A stretch of DNA of 64,000 bases. Source: Candidatus Kapaibacterium sp. (GTDB taxonomy: Bacteria > Bacteroidota > Ignavibacteria > Kapaibacteriales > NICIL-2). The DNA lies in the NCBI GenBank assembly GCA_026003495.1, contig BPHK01000001.1, positions 1,624,579-1,688,578 on the forward strand, read 5' to 3'. Shown here piece by piece: positions 52,059-61,409 of this stretch. The translations under genes were made by a program, and so were the position numbers. The notes under the pieces were generated by a model. It was not told the origin of the DNA. It saw only the letters and a list, made by a program, of their open reading frames with translations, and made no database searches. Each line of letters begins with the position of its first letter. The first letter of the stretch is position 1.

Positions 52059-52844
52059 GTGCGGCGTAAGCGCTACAAACTCACCATCGAATACGACGGT
52101 TCGCGGTATCGCGGCTGGCAGCTCCAACCGAACGCACGAACAATCCAAGGCGAGCTCATCGCAGCGCTGCGTAGTGTTACTGGTGATCCAACCGCAACAT
52201 GCATGGGGGCCGGGCGCACAGATGCAGGCGTCCATGCACTCGGGCAAGTAGCCCACGCCGACCTGTTCACCGATCTGGAGCCGCCAGTGCTCTGCGCTGC
52301 GATCAACGAACACTTACCTTCGGACATTCACGTGCTCAAAGTAAGCCCAGTTTCGCACACCTTCCACGCTCGACGCAGCGCAGTTGCACGGAGCTACCTG
52401 TACCAAATCGCCCTGCGGCGCGGCGCGTTCATCAAGGATTATGCCTGGTGGGTTGGCCAGCCACTCGATCACGAGCGCATGCAGTCTGCTGCCGAACTGC
52501 TCGAAGGCATGCACGACTTCCGCTCGTTTGCAAAACCGAACCCTGCGGTGCGTTCTACCCGGGTGTTCGTCGAGGAAATCCGCCTTGCCCGTTTCGAACA
52601 GCTCCTCCTGGTGCGGATCACTGCATCGCATTTCCTCTGGCACATGGCACGTGTGATCGTGGGACTCCTCGTCCACATCGGCCAAGGAACTCTCCGGGAG
52701 GAAACACTCACCGCCTACTTGCACTCGGACTCGCGCGAGCCACTCGCGCTCGCAGCCCCAGCTGCGGGTCTCTACCTGGAACGCGTCTATTACGCAGGAC
52801 AGCCGCGTATCGGCGAGCTTCTACCAACGCTGCACTTGCGCTAA
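52059..52844 (+). CDS. truA: tRNA pseudouridine(38-40) synthase
   Basis: This 261-residue TruA has YKLTIEYDGSRYRGWQLQPNARTIQGEL, catalytic Asp in GAGRTDAGVHALGQVAH, and FLWHMARVIVGLLVHIGQG near the end. It modifies positions 38-40 in the tRNA anticodon arm. The start is GTG at 52059, one base after the OmpA stop, so it depends on the upstream operon. It is an odd partner for envelope genes. Confidence 0.95.
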   Translation: MRRKRYKLTIEYDGSRYRGWQLQPNARTIQGELIAALRSVTGDPTATCMGAGRTDAGVHALGQVAHADLFTDLEPPVLCAAINEHLPSDIHVLKVSPVSHTFHARRSAVARSYLYQIALRRGAFIKDYAWWVGQPLDHERMQSAAELLEGMHDFRSFAKPNPAVRSTRVFVEEIRLARFEQLLLVRITASHFLWHMARVIVGLLVHIGQGTLREETLTAYLHSDSREPLALAAPAAGLYLERVYYAGQPRIGELLPTLHLR

Positions 52845-52975
52845 CTGCTCCACACCTGCATATGCTCCAAACCCGCCGGGGAAAGCACGTACCCCAGTGC
52901 TACTCCCCCGTGCCGATAAAATGCAGTCGCTTTCTACCTCCATGTATTCGAAACGGGCATTTTGTGACATCGCAT

Positions 52976-53008
52976 CGAAAAAAATTTTTCGCTCCGAGAA
53001 AATTTTTC
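52976..53008. repeat. Tandem A/T palindromes in a convergent gap
   Basis: The 240-base gap between truA and the acyl-CoA dehydrogenase contains CGAAAAA-AA-TTTTTCG at 52976-52991 and GAAAA-T-TTTTC at 52998-53008. Both genes end toward the gap, so these may act as a bidirectional terminator. I see no gene in the rest of the gap. Confidence 0.4.
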
Positions 53009-53084
53009 CCACTGGCTGCCCGCTGGAGCGTGTGCTGCGTCCTGCGTTGCTTAGAGTTGAATGAACTACGACCCAGAAACAAGC

Positions 53085-54242
53085 TCAGACGAGGGCGTAC
53101 TCTTTGAGCAGTTCGCGTGCAATGACGATGTGCTGAATCTCGCTGGTGCCTTCGTAAATCTCGGTGATCTTCGCATCGCGCAAGTATCGCTCGACCAAGT
53201 ACTCGCGCACGTAGCCATAGCCGCCGTGCACCTGGATTGCATCGAGCGCATTCTCAACTGCAACGCGCGAGGCGAAAAGCTTTGCCTGCGCTGCTTCCTT
53301 GACGTACCGTTGATGCTGGTCCTTGAGCCATGCTGCACGGTAGGTCAGCAGCCGCGCAGCGTCGAGCTTTGTCGCCATATCGGCGAGTTTGAATTGAATC
53401 GCTTGTAGCTCAGCGATCGGGCGACCGAAGGCATGCCGCTGCTGCGCGTACGTGAGCGCTGCATCCAACGATGCCGCTGCGATTCCAAGCGCTTGCGCAG
53501 CAATTCCGATGCGCCCACCGTTGAGCGTCTCCATCGCGATTTTGAAGCCCTGGCCCACCTCGCCGAGCCGATTGCTGTCCGGCACACGAACGTTATCGAA
53601 CCCGAGCGAACACGTATCGCTCGAACGGATGCCGAGCTTATCTTCCTTGGCTCCCTGGGTAAAACCAGGCGTGCCTTTCTCCACGAGAAAACACGTAATT
53701 CCACGGTGGCGTAGTTCACGGTTTGTCTGGGCAAACACCAGGTACACGCTGGCGGTCGTGCCGTTGGTGATCCAGTTCTTCGTGCCATTGATGATCCACT
53801 CATCGCCGTCACGTGTTGCCGTGGTGTGCTGCGACGTGGCATCGGAGCCTGCTTCGGGTTCGGAAAGGCAGAACGCCCCGATGATCTCACCCTGTGCCAA
53901 GCGACGGAGGTAGCGCTCCTTCTGCTCTTCGGTGCCATAGGTTTCGATCGCCCAACAGACGAGCGAATTATTGACGGACATGATGACGCCGACGCTTGCG
54001 TCAACTTTGGAGATTTCCTCCATCGCGATGACGTAGCTGATGCAATCAAGGCCACTACCTCCCCATTCGGGCGAGACCATCATACCGAGAAAGCCAAGTT
54101 CGCCAAGCTTCCGAACAATCTCCGCAGGGAACTCGCCCGTTTTATCGCGTTCGACTGCAGTGGGTGCTATTTCGGCGTGCGCAAACTCACGTGCCGTCTG
54201 GCGGATCATCTCGTGTGTTTCAGTCAGCTGAAGGGAAAACAT
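53085..54242 (-). CDS. Acyl-CoA dehydrogenase (short-chain type)
   Basis: This 385-residue flavoenzyme has MFSLQLTETHEMIRQTAREFA, GFLGMMVSPEWGGSGLD, CLSEPEAGSDATSQ, an FAD/substrate region RIGIAAQALGIAAASLDAAL, RQHAFGRPIAELQAIQFKLADM, and catalytic Glu in IYEGTSEIQHIVIARELL. It resembles butyryl-CoA dehydrogenases of β-oxidation. ATG at 54242 is chosen (MFSLQL); an ATG nine bases earlier and the longer frame to 54335 are alternatives. No electron-transfer flavoprotein gene is in the window. Confidence 0.93.
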   Translation of the reverse strand: MFSLQLTETHEMIRQTAREFAHAEIAPTAVERDKTGEFPAEIVRKLGELGFLGMMVSPEWGGSGLDCISYVIAMEEISKVDASVGVIMSVNNSLVCWAIETYGTEEQKERYLRRLAQGEIIGAFCLSEPEAGSDATSQHTTATRDGDEWIINGTKNWITNGTTASVYLVFAQTNRELRHRGITCFLVEKGTPGFTQGAKEDKLGIRSSDTCSLGFDNVRVPDSNRLGEVGQGFKIAMETLNGGRIGIAAQALGIAAASLDAALTYAQQRHAFGRPIAELQAIQFKLADMATKLDAARLLTYRAAWLKDQHQRYVKEAAQAKLFASRVAVENALDAIQVHGGYGYVREYLVERYLRDAKITEIYEGTSEIQHIVIARELLKEYALV

Positions 54243-54364
54243 CGCTGGCATTCCTACAGTGGTTTCCGAAAAAACATCGGCGGAAGCATGCATCGTTCCG
54301 CTCTGTGCGGGCAAAAATGCGAATTTTGCTCCCAAATGACCTTGGGACTACCCCACACGTACTG

Positions 54365-56197
54365 ATGGCAACACGAACGTTCCGCGCGCGATTAGAAGAT
54401 GCCCGGCCAATCGTCGCCGTTGGCTCCATCGAGCATGCGCTGAGCAACCGCACCCACGACCGAATCGAGCTGGTGGTGCTCCAAGCGCCGCTGATGCTCG
54501 AAGAGACAATGCATGCATTCGTCGAAGCGGGCGCCGAGTTGCTGTTTACCCCAACTGAGCGTGCCAGCCGATTGTGGCTTGCGCAGCTTGATCGCGCCGA
54601 TCGTGTCTATGAGCTCAATCGCAAAGCCGTGTGGATTGCGCGGAAGGCGGCAGCTCATCGCGCATTTGTCGCTGGCACCATTGGTCCGCCGCCAACCATG
54701 CTGCAGCCGATTGGTCCGCTGAGCACTGAGAGTCTCCGGCGCGCCGTTGCAGAGCAGGCAATAGCGCTGCTTGATGGCGGATGCGACGTGCTCGTGCTCA
54801 AATCGTTCATCGAACTCGACGAGCTGCTCCTCGCAATCGAAACGGTGCTCCCGCTGGCGAATGGAACACCCGTCATTGCACTCAAGGCATTCCCTGAAGA
54901 CGGTGCTGTGCTCGCAACGTCGTTCCCTGCTGACGTCGCGCGGTTGCTCTCGCAGTACTCGCTTGCTGCGATCGGCGCCAGTGGCACGGTCGGCCCACAG
55001 CGAATGCGCGGAGTCATCAGCGCGATGCGGAGCGGAAGCTCGCTCCCGCTCGTTGCACTACCCGATACAGGAATTCCAACGATGGTTGGTAGTCGCGCGC
55101 ACTATTCCACTGACCCAGAGTACATCGCGCGCACACTTCGGGAACTTGCCGAATCTGGAGCTCGCATTTGTGGCACTGACCGCGGAACAACAATCGCACA
55201 CACAAGCGCCACGAGCCAATCGCTTGCTGGAATAACGCACGCAGCACCGCCGCCAGCCCCGATCCAACGAGAAGCGCACCTATCGCCTCGACCGACCGTG
55301 CCGCCGCCATCGCGGTTTGCACAAGCACTTCAGGAGCGTTTTGTCATCACCGTTGAACTCGACATCCCCCGCGGTCTTGACATGGCGAGCGTCCTCGATG
55401 GCGCACGCTACCTTGGCATGCATGGCGTGGACGCTGTCAACATCAGTGATGGCGCACGCGCACGACTGCGCGTCAACTCGTTGACACTGAGCGCATACGT
55501 GCAGCAAGAGACCGGCATCGAGTGCATTGCCCACCTTGCCTGTCGCGATCGCAACATGGTTGCGCTCCAGAGCGATCTGCTCGGCGCTGCCCTCCTTGGG
55601 GTGCAGAACATCCTCGCTGTCAGCGGCGATCCGACGCATATTGGCGACTACCCTCGTGCGATAACTGTCGGAGATCTCGACTCCATCGGCTTGATTAGGG
55701 CTCTCCGCATGATGAACAGCGGTCGTGACCTTGCTGGCAATCCTCTCAGTGGCACGACAAATTTCTGCATCGCCGGTGCGTGTAATCCCTGCGCAGAGGA
55801 CATCGAGCGTGAGATCGACCGACTGGCGCAAAAAGTTGCTGAAGGCGCCGAAGCAATCTTCACCCAACCAATGTTCGATCTGGAGCATTGGCTTCAGTTC
55901 CTCAGCCGTGCTGGCTCGCTCCCAGTGCGCTTTATCGTCGGCATCCTTCCACTGCGGAGTGTGCGCCATGCAGAATTTTTGCACTACGAAGTCCCAGGCA
56001 TGACGATTCCTGCGTGGGTGCGCAAACGCATTGCAGAATCGCCCAACCCCGCCGAGGAAGGCATCACAATCGCTGCAGAGTTCCTCGCTGCCGTCAAAGA
56101 GCATTGCCATGGTGTATACCTGATGCCGCCATTCAAGAAGTACGAGGTTGCACTCTCTGTTCTCAAGCGCGCTGGTGTCGCTCTTGCCAGCAGGTGA
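54365..56197 (+). CDS. Methylenetetrahydrofolate reductase fused to a degenerate homocysteine-methyltransferase domain
   Basis: This 610-residue protein has the layout of YitJ-type bifunctional enzymes. Residues 1-290 form a (βα)8 barrel of the homocysteine S-methyltransferase family but without its zinc site: the NC ligand segment is A205-S206 (AAIGASGTVGP) and GGCCGT is G265-ARI-C269-GT, so only one of three cysteines remains; DGAxGT at the start is also lost. Residues 318-610 are a full MTHFR domain with AHLACRDRNMVALQSDLLGA, AVSGDPTHIGDYP, VGDLDSIGLI and IFTQPMFDLE. The reductase makes 5-methyl-THF for methionine synthase. The ATG at 54365 is chosen; the frame upstream is rejected as antisense to the acyl-CoA dehydrogenase. 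Confidence 0.88.
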   Translation: MATRTFRARLEDARPIVAVGSIEHALSNRTHDRIELVVLQAPLMLEETMHAFVEAGAELLFTPTERASRLWLAQLDRADRVYELNRKAVWIARKAAAHRAFVAGTIGPPPTMLQPIGPLSTESLRRAVAEQAIALLDGGCDVLVLKSFIELDELLLAIETVLPLANGTPVIALKAFPEDGAVLATSFPADVARLLSQYSLAAIGASGTVGPQRMRGVISAMRSGSSLPLVALPDTGIPTMVGSRAHYSTDPEYIARTLRELAESGARICGTDRGTTIAHTSATSQSLAGITHAAPPPAPIQREAHLSPRPTVPPPSRFAQALQERFVITVELDIPRGLDMASVLDGARYLGMHGVDAVNISDGARARLRVNSLTLSAYVQQETGIECIAHLACRDRNMVALQSDLLGAALLGVQNILAVSGDPTHIGDYPRAITVGDLDSIGLIRALRMMNSGRDLAGNPLSGTTNFCIAGACNPCAEDIEREIDRLAQKVAEGAEAIFTQPMFDLEHWLQFLSRAGSLPVRFIVGILPLRSVRHAEFLHYEVPGMTIPAWVRKRIAESPNPAEEGITIAAEFLAAVKEHCHGVYLMPPFKKYEVALSVLKRAGVALASR

Positions 56198-56208
56198 GAC
56201 TTCCAGCG

Positions 56209-56216
56209 TATATTCG
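56209..56216 (+). promoter_or_regulatory. Promoter -7 variant TATATTCG before the RDD gene
   Basis: TATATTCG fits TAnnTTCG and lies 61 bases before the ATG at 56278. The terminator-like hairpin at 56222 starts just after it, so transcripts from this box would begin at the hairpin. Weak. Confidence 0.25.
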
Positions 56217-56221
56217 CACTG

Positions 56222-56253
56222 CTCGCTTGCGATGGAAGCGAGAATCGTTTTTT
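56222..56253 (+). terminator. Terminator hairpin after the MTHFR gene
   Basis: A perfect 7-bp stem CTCGCTT / AAGCGAG (56222-56228 with 56236-56242) around a seven-base loop is followed by AATCG and six Ts (56248-56253). It lies 24 bases after the MTHFR stop and 24 bases before the RDD start. Confidence 0.6.
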
Positions 56254-56277
56254 GTCACACACATGTGGGAGGTCCCC

Positions 56278-56898
56278 ATGGCAGAGGAATTTGCGCAAGA
56301 CATTTCGGTGACGGAGTTGCGAATTGGATTTGGTCGCCGTCTCGGCGCATTGTTGATTGACGCGGTGATCATCGCTGCACTTGCCGCTGGAGTGTACACA
56401 ATTGCTCACGATACATTCGAAAAATTGCTGAGCACTTATATTTCCCATCAGCTCCAAGAACAGAGTGTGGCACTGTCTGAACTCGATGGCGAACAAGCCG
56501 ATGCCATTATGGATTTCACAACTGCTGGGATTGTCTGGGGCTTTATCGCAGGATCCCTGGCGCTCCTCTACTCGCTGATGGAGATTGCCTACGGTGCGAC
56601 GCTCGGCAAGATGGCGCTCGGCATCAAAATCGCAAACGCCGATGCCACAACTGCTTCCACAGGTACACTGGCAACGCGATGGTTCATCAAGTCGGGGCTT
56701 GCATCGCTCCTCAACCTCCTCGCTACACTGACTGCTGCCTCAATACTAAGCACGCTTGCTACAATCGTCGGAATTGTGATTTTCATTGGCTGCTTTTTCG
56801 TGCTGGGCGCCAATCGGCAAGCGCTCCACGACATGATCGCGAAAACAGCCGTCTATCGTCGCAGAGACATCCGTCAGGTATCACCAGAATTGGTATGA
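56278..56898 (+). CDS. RDD family membrane protein
   Basis: This 206-residue RDD protein has IGFGRRLGALLIDAVIIAALAAG (the R..D signature), a middle helix (IVWGFIAGSLALLYSLMEIAYGATLGKMALGIKIAN) and LGANRQALHDMIAKTAVY near the end. RDD proteins are often proposed to be transporters or membrane adaptors. It has a clear GGGAGG ribosome site seven bases before the ATG. Its stop overlaps the tryptophan dioxygenase ATG by four bases. Confidence 0.88.
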   Translation: MAEEFAQDISVTELRIGFGRRLGALLIDAVIIAALAAGVYTIAHDTFEKLLSTYISHQLQEQSVALSELDGEQADAIMDFTTAGIVWGFIAGSLALLYSLMEIAYGATLGKMALGIKIANADATTASTGTLATRWFIKSGLASLLNLLATLTAASILSTLATIVGIVIFIGCFFVLGANRQALHDMIAKTAVYRRRDIRQVSPELV

Positions 56899-57983
56899 GC
56901 GGCTCAGCACGGCTCTACTACAGCGAGTACTTACAGCTCGACAAAATTCTCAGCGCACAGCAGCTCCGCAGTGCTCAAGTGGGTGAAGCTGCACACGATG
57001 AGATGCTGTTCATCATCATCCACCAGGCGTTTGAGCTGTGGTTCAAGCAGTTGCTCTGGGAGCTCCACGATGTGATCGCTCGGCTCGGGCAGGAGTACGT
57101 CCCAGAATCGGATGTTGGCATTGCGCTCGACCGCCTGCGGCGGATGATCGAGATTCTCACGTTGCTCGAGCACCAGTTCAATGTGCTCGAAACGATGACC
57201 CCGCAGCAATTCATGGAATTCCGTGACCTCCTCTACCCCGCCAGTGGCTTTGAGTCGGTACAGTTTCGGATGTTGGAGGTCAAGTTGGGTCTCGATGATC
57301 GGCACCGTGTACAAATTGATGCTGCGGGCTATCGTGCACGGCTGCACGCAGAGGACCAACGTGCGCTCGAACGTAGTGCTGCCGAACCATCCCTCTTTAC
57401 GACGATCGAGCGCTGGCTGGAAAAAATGCCATTTATGGAATGGGGTACGTACCGGTTCTTGGACGCCTACCGTCAGGCAGTCGTGCGAATCTTCGAACAC
57501 GACCGAGCCGAACTTGAGCGCGTAACGACGCTCTCGCCCGACCAGCTCCAGCAGCAACGGGAGCAAATCGCGCGACTCGAACGTCACTTCCATGCCCTCT
57601 TTGACGCAGATGCGTACAGACAGCTCCTCGAGCGTGGCGAGAAACGGCTTTCGCAACGTGCTACGCTCGCAGCGCTGTTCATCGCTGTCTATTCTCAATA
57701 CCCACTTCTGCAGCAACCGTACCGCTTACTGGACACGGTGCTTGAGTTGGATAAGCGCATCAGCCTCTTCCGCTTTCGCCATGCGCTCATGGTAAGCCGC
57801 ATGATTGGCTCGCGAACGGGGACGGGCGGCTCTAGCGGCTTCGACTACCTGATGAAAACAGTTCTCGAGCATCGCGTCTTTGTGGATCTGGCTGCGCTCT
57901 CGAGCTACATTCTCCCATCGTCGAAGGTGCCGCCCCTACCAGACGAGATCGCCCGCCAACTCCACTTCGTCGCTGAAGTTTAA
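56895..57983 (+). CDS. Tryptophan 2,3-dioxygenase family protein
   Basis: This 362-residue haem dioxygenase-type protein has YYSEYLQLDKILSAQQ, AHDEMLFIIIHQAFELWFKQLLWEL, PQQFMEFRDLLYPASGFESVQFR and GTGGSSGFDYL. These are the TDO substrate and haem signatures. It opens the indole ring of tryptophan to N-formylkynurenine; a kynurenine route to NAD or catabolism is possible, but no kynurenine genes follow. The start ATG is at 56895 in the ATGA overlap with the RDD gene. It ends one base from the clpX stop. Confidence 0.9.
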   Translation: MSGSARLYYSEYLQLDKILSAQQLRSAQVGEAAHDEMLFIIIHQAFELWFKQLLWELHDVIARLGQEYVPESDVGIALDRLRRMIEILTLLEHQFNVLETMTPQQFMEFRDLLYPASGFESVQFRMLEVKLGLDDRHRVQIDAAGYRARLHAEDQRALERSAAEPSLFTTIERWLEKMPFMEWGTYRFLDAYRQAVVRIFEHDRAELERVTTLSPDQLQQQREQIARLERHFHALFDADAYRQLLERGEKRLSQRATLAALFIAVYSQYPLLQQPYRLLDTVLELDKRISLFRFRHALMVSRMIGSRTGTGGSSGFDYLMKTVLEHRVFVDLAALSSYILPSSKVPPLPDEIARQLHFVAEV

Positions 57984-57984
57984 G

Positions 57985-59238
57985 CTAGGCTGCCTCGACA
58001 GCAGCATCGGGTTCGTCGCGCTCATACACAGCAGGTGCTACCCCACGGACAGCATCAGCGGTGATTCGCACACGGCGCACCCCCCGCAGCTCGGGAAGTT
58101 CATACATGATGGGAAGCATGATCTCTTCGAGAATCGAACGAAGTCCCCGTGCACCCGTGCGCCGCTCTTTGGCACGCCGGACAACCTCCAAGAGCGCCTC
58201 ACGGTCGAAGGAAAGTTCGACTCCTTCCATTGCGAAGAGCTTCTGGTATTGCTTGACGAGCGCGTTTTTCGGCTGCGTCAGAATATCCAGCATCGCTTCA
58301 TCATCGAGTGGATGGAGCGCGACGATTACCGGCAGACGTCCGATGAACTCCGGAATAAAGCCGTACTTGAGCAGATCGTCCGGCTCGACGTGACGCAAAA
58401 GTTCGTAGGTTTCCTCGACCGATACGGTCCCGGGATTGTGGAAGCCAATCGCAGTTGAACGCATCCGCCGCGCGATGATTTTCTCCAGCCCATCGAACGC
58501 ACCGCCACAGATGAAGAGGATGTTCCGTGTGTTGACTTGCAGAAGTGGCTGTTCGGGATGTTTCCGTCCGCCGCGCGGTGGAACTCCAGCAATTGTTCCC
58601 TCCAGAAGTTTGAGCAGTGCCTGCTGGACGCCTTCCCCTGAAACGTCGCGTGTGATACTCGGCGAATCGCTCTTGCGCGTGATTTTGTCAATCTCGTCAA
58701 TGTAGATGATGCCCATCTCGGCGCGCGCGATGTTGTAGTCGGCATTCTGCAAGAGCGCTGCGATGATGGATTCGACGTCGTCGCCGACATAGCCTGCCTC
58801 GGTGAGCGTCGTCGCATCGGCAATTGCGAAGGGGACGTCGAGAATCTTTGCCAACGTTCGCGCCAAGAGCGTTTTCCCCGTCCCGGTGGGACCGACGAGC
58901 AGAATGTTGCTTTTTTCCACCTCGACGTCTTCGAATGCGCCGAGCACGCTGCCGCCGAGCACGCGCTTGTAGTGGTTGTACACTGCAACCGAGAGTGCGC
59001 GCTTTGCTTCGTCTTGACCGACAACGTAGCTATCGAGCGCTGCTTTGATTTCCGAGGGTTTGGGCAGTTTCAACGCAGGAATCGGTGTGGCAGCCTGGCG
59101 TTCTCGCTGCCGACTCTGCAACATGATGAGCGAATTGATCACACAGATGTCGCAGATGTTCGCGTTGTTGCCCGTAATGAGCGTTGTCACCTCGTGGGCT
59201 GAACGACCGCAGAACGAGCAGGTGTATTCTTTGCTCAT
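57985..59238 (-). CDS. clpX: ATP-dependent Clp protease ATP-binding subunit
   Basis: This 417-residue ClpX has a zinc-binding domain with C7/C10 and C29/C32, Walker [12 protein letters not shown], pore-loop GYVGDDVE, Walker [25 protein letters not shown] and a C-terminal [21 protein letters not shown]. It unfolds substrates and feeds them to ClpP, whose gene lies 54 bases upstream in the same operon. Confidence 0.97.
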   Translation of the reverse strand: MSKEYTCSFCGRSAHEVTTLITGNNANICDICVINSLIMLQSRQRERQAATPIPALKLPKPSEIKAALDSYVVGQDEAKRALSVAVYNHYKRVLGGSVLGAFEDVEVEKSNILLVGPTGTGKTLLARTLAKILDVPFAIADATTLTEAGYVGDDVESIIAALLQNADYNIARAEMGIIYIDEIDKITRKSDSPSITRDVSGEGVQQALLKLLEGTIAGVPPRGGRKHPEQPLLQVNTRNILFICGGAFDGLEKIIARRMRSTAIGFHNPGTVSVEETYELLRHVEPDDLLKYGFIPEFIGRLPVIVALHPLDDEAMLDILTQPKNALVKQYQKLFAMEGVELSFDREALLEVVRRAKERRTGARGLRSILEEIMLPIMYELPELRGVRRVRITADAVRGVAPAVYERDEPDAAVEAA

Positions 59239-59292
59239 GTGTAGCGCACGTTGTTCGTTTCAGACCGACTGCAGCGAGCCGAACGCTCCGCG

Positions 59293-59961
59293 TTAGGCTT
59301 TCGTGCTTTCGAGGACGTGGTCCACGATGCCGTATTCGAGCGCTTCGTAGGCGGACATGTAGTTATCGCGGTCAGCATCGCGTTTGATGTCTTCGTAGGA
59401 TTTGCCGGTGTGCTTTGCGATGGCGTGGTAGAGCATATCCCGAATGCGGAGCATCTCTTTGGTGAAGATTTCGATGTCGGTTGCTTGTCCTTGCGTTCTT
59501 CCGAGCGGTTGGTGCATCAGAATTCGCGAGTGCGGCAGTGCGTACCGTTTCCCTTTTGTGCCTGCACACAGCAGCACTTGTGCCATCGAAGCAGCCACGC
59601 CGACACAGTACGTAGCGATGTCCGGCTTGATGTACTGCATTGTGTCGTAGATCGCCATCCCAGCGGTGACGCTCCCACCCGGAGAGTTGATGTACATGAA
59701 GATATCTTTCGACGGGTCCTCGCTTGCTAAGAACAGCAGCTGCGCGATGACCAACGATGCGACGTAATCATCAATCGGCGAGCCGATGAAGATGATACGC
59801 TCTTTGAGGAGCCGCGAGTAGATGTCGTAGGAGCGCTCACCGCGGCTGGTTTGCTCGATAACAATCGGGACGAGCTGGCTGCGTGGATCGAACGAAACAA
59901 GCTCCATACGCTCAAAGTGCTTCAGGGTGATGGTAACTGCGGCAGCATTGACGGAACGCAT
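59293..59961 (-). CDS. clpP: ATP-dependent Clp protease proteolytic subunit
   Basis: This 222-residue serine peptidase has catalytic S125 (GVAASMAQ), H150 (ILMHQPLG) and D199 ([11 protein letters not shown]), with [15 protein letters not shown] and [17 protein letters not shown]. It forms the tetradecameric barrel of ClpXP. The ATG at 59961 is nine bases after the tig stop; an internal ATG at 59907 ([16 protein letters not shown]) matches common family starts. Upstream is tig, downstream clpX. Confidence 0.96.
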   Translation of the reverse strand: MRSVNAAAVTITLKHFERMELVSFDPRSQLVPIVIEQTSRGERSYDIYSRLLKERIIFIGSPIDDYVASLVIAQLLFLASEDPSKDIFMYINSPGGSVTAGMAIYDTMQYIKPDIATYCVGVAASMAQVLLCAGTKGKRYALPHSRILMHQPLGRTQGQATDIEIFTKEMLRIRDMLYHAIAKHTGKSYEDIKRDADRDNYMSAYEALEYGIVDHVLESTKA

Positions 59962-59970
59962 CAGGATTTA

Positions 59971-61254
59971 TTAGCCCTCGTCTGCTGAATCAGCCAACTC
60001 TTCATAGGGGCGCTCGACGACACGGATGCGACTTAGGAGGAAATCGAAGAGCGCATCGGTCAGCAAGCGATTGCGAAGACTTGGGTTCTGTTCGAGCGCC
60101 ATCCGGAGCTGCGGGACATCCACGCCGTAGCGTTCGGCAAGTGTCTGGAGCCGCTCTTGGCCAAGCTCAATGTTCTCGGTACGCAAAATTGTATCGGCAA
60201 TCAGCTGCCACCGCGCTGCTTGTTCTGCTTGCGGAAGAAAGTACTCGACCAATTGCTCACGGGGGATTTGGCGAAGTCGCTTATCCTCCTTATTGCGCTC
60301 CAGTGCGCTGTCGGCGAACTCTTCCGCCATTGCACGGACAAGCCCCTCTGGCACCTCAAAATCGTGTGCTTCCACGAGCGCATCCACCACTCGCTCCCGA
60401 AGGTACTCGGCAACTTCCTTTTCCCAGTACTCTTGGAGCGAGCGCCCAATGTCCTGGCGGAGCTGCTCTTGGCTCGAAAGGCGTCCGCCAGTGAGCGTGC
60501 TGATGAACTCTTCGTCGAGTGTCGGCAGCACCACTTTCTTGATCTCTCGGACGCTCACATGGTAGGCATGCTGATGTGGTTGATCACTACGGTCATCGGC
60601 AGCATGTTCTGTGCGATAGAGGAAGCTATCCCAAACACGCAAGTTGATGAGCTCAGTCCGCAACAGTGGATCCATTCGTTCGTCGTCGAGGAAAAATTCC
60701 TGCTCCTTTCCGCCCACAAGCGGCGCACCCGTTTGTGGATCAATTGGCGCAAACGCGAGTTTGACAACGTACATCGAGTCAGTTATCTGCTCGGCCGGCT
60801 CCAGTCGAGCTGAGCGGAGCTGCAGATTGTAGAGCTCCTCGTCAATATCGCTCTCGCTGATCGTACGGATTGGCTTGACAACCTCGATGGTTTCGTACGG
60901 AACAAGCGTAATCTCGGGCATCACTTCGCACTCGATGACAAATCGTGCGCCACGCTCTGCAGTGCGATTCATCTCGACGAGCACGGGCGTTCCCACAACA
61001 TCAAGCGCATGCTCCTGTGCAGCAGTGCGGAACGCTTCGCTGGCAACATCGCCGAGCGCATCGCGCTCGATTTGCTCGCCGTAGCGCGCTTTGATGATGT
61101 CGAGTGGTACTTTGCCCTTGCGGAACCCTTCCAACTGGAGATTCTGCTGCACGTCCCCATAGGCACGCTCGAAATGCGGGAGAAGTTCATCGTAGCTGAC
61201 GGTAATCTCGACACGTCGGCGCAGTCCCCCGACTTGGTCAATCGTCGTTTGCAC
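59971..61254 (-). CDS. tig: Trigger factor (ribosome-associated chaperone)
   Basis: This 427-residue protein starts at GTG 61254, seven bases after GAGG. It carries the ribosome-binding segment GFRKGKVPLDIIKARYGEQIERDAL, a central PPIase-like region and a long helical C-terminal substrate cradle (EVAEYLRERVVDALVEAHDFEVPEGLV). It binds nascent chains at the exit tunnel. The open frame to 61323 has no SD. tRNA-Leu lies 42 bases upstream. The order tig-clpP-clpX is widely conserved. Confidence 0.94.
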   Translation of the reverse strand: MQTTIDQVGGLRRRVEITVSYDELLPHFERAYGDVQQNLQLEGFRKGKVPLDIIKARYGEQIERDALGDVASEAFRTAAQEHALDVVGTPVLVEMNRTAERGARFVIECEVMPEITLVPYETIEVVKPIRTISESDIDEELYNLQLRSARLEPAEQITDSMYVVKLAFAPIDPQTGAPLVGGKEQEFFLDDERMDPLLRTELINLRVWDSFLYRTEHAADDRSDQPHQHAYHVSVREIKKVVLPTLDEEFISTLTGGRLSSQEQLRQDIGRSLQEYWEKEVAEYLRERVVDALVEAHDFEVPEGLVRAMAEEFADSALERNKEDKRLRQIPREQLVEYFLPQAEQAARWQLIADTILRTENIELGQERLQTLAERYGVDVPQLRMALEQNPSLRNRLLTDALFDFLLSRIRVVERPYEELADSADEG

Positions 61255-61261
61255 GGGAATA

Positions 61262-61265
61262 CCTC
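61262..61265 (-). promoter_or_regulatory. Shine-Dalgarno GAGG fixing the GTG start of tig
   Basis: GAGG sits seven bases before GTG at 61254. No ATG exists near the expected N-terminus. Confidence 0.55.
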
Positions 61266-61296
61266 GTAGAAGTAGTGGAAAAATGCGGGCTCCTTG

Positions 61297-61378
61297 TGCG
61301 GACGGAGAGACTCGAACTCTCACGGGTTACCCCGCCAGATCCTAAGTCTGGTGCGTCTGCCAATTCCGCCACGTCCGC
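61297..61378 (-). tRNA. tRNA-Leu (UAG anticodon)
   Basis: This 82-base tRNA includes the discriminator A. The acceptor stem GCGGACG pairs with CGTCCGC. The anticodon arm is CCAGA-CTTAGGA-TCTGG with anticodon TAG, followed by a long class II variable arm (CGGGGTAACCCGTG) and T-arm GAGAG-TTCGAGT-CTCTC. It reads CUN leucine codons. CCA is not encoded. It lies 42 bases upstream of tig on the same strand, with its own promoter box. Confidence 0.95.
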
Positions 61379-61409
61379 GCGCATCATCGCCTGCGGTGCG
61401 CACGCGCTG

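Noticed and set aside
52845-53084. Short frames in the truA to acyl-CoA dehydrogenase gap
   Set aside because: No start signals, domains or coding-like composition; only A/T palindromes of possible terminator use.
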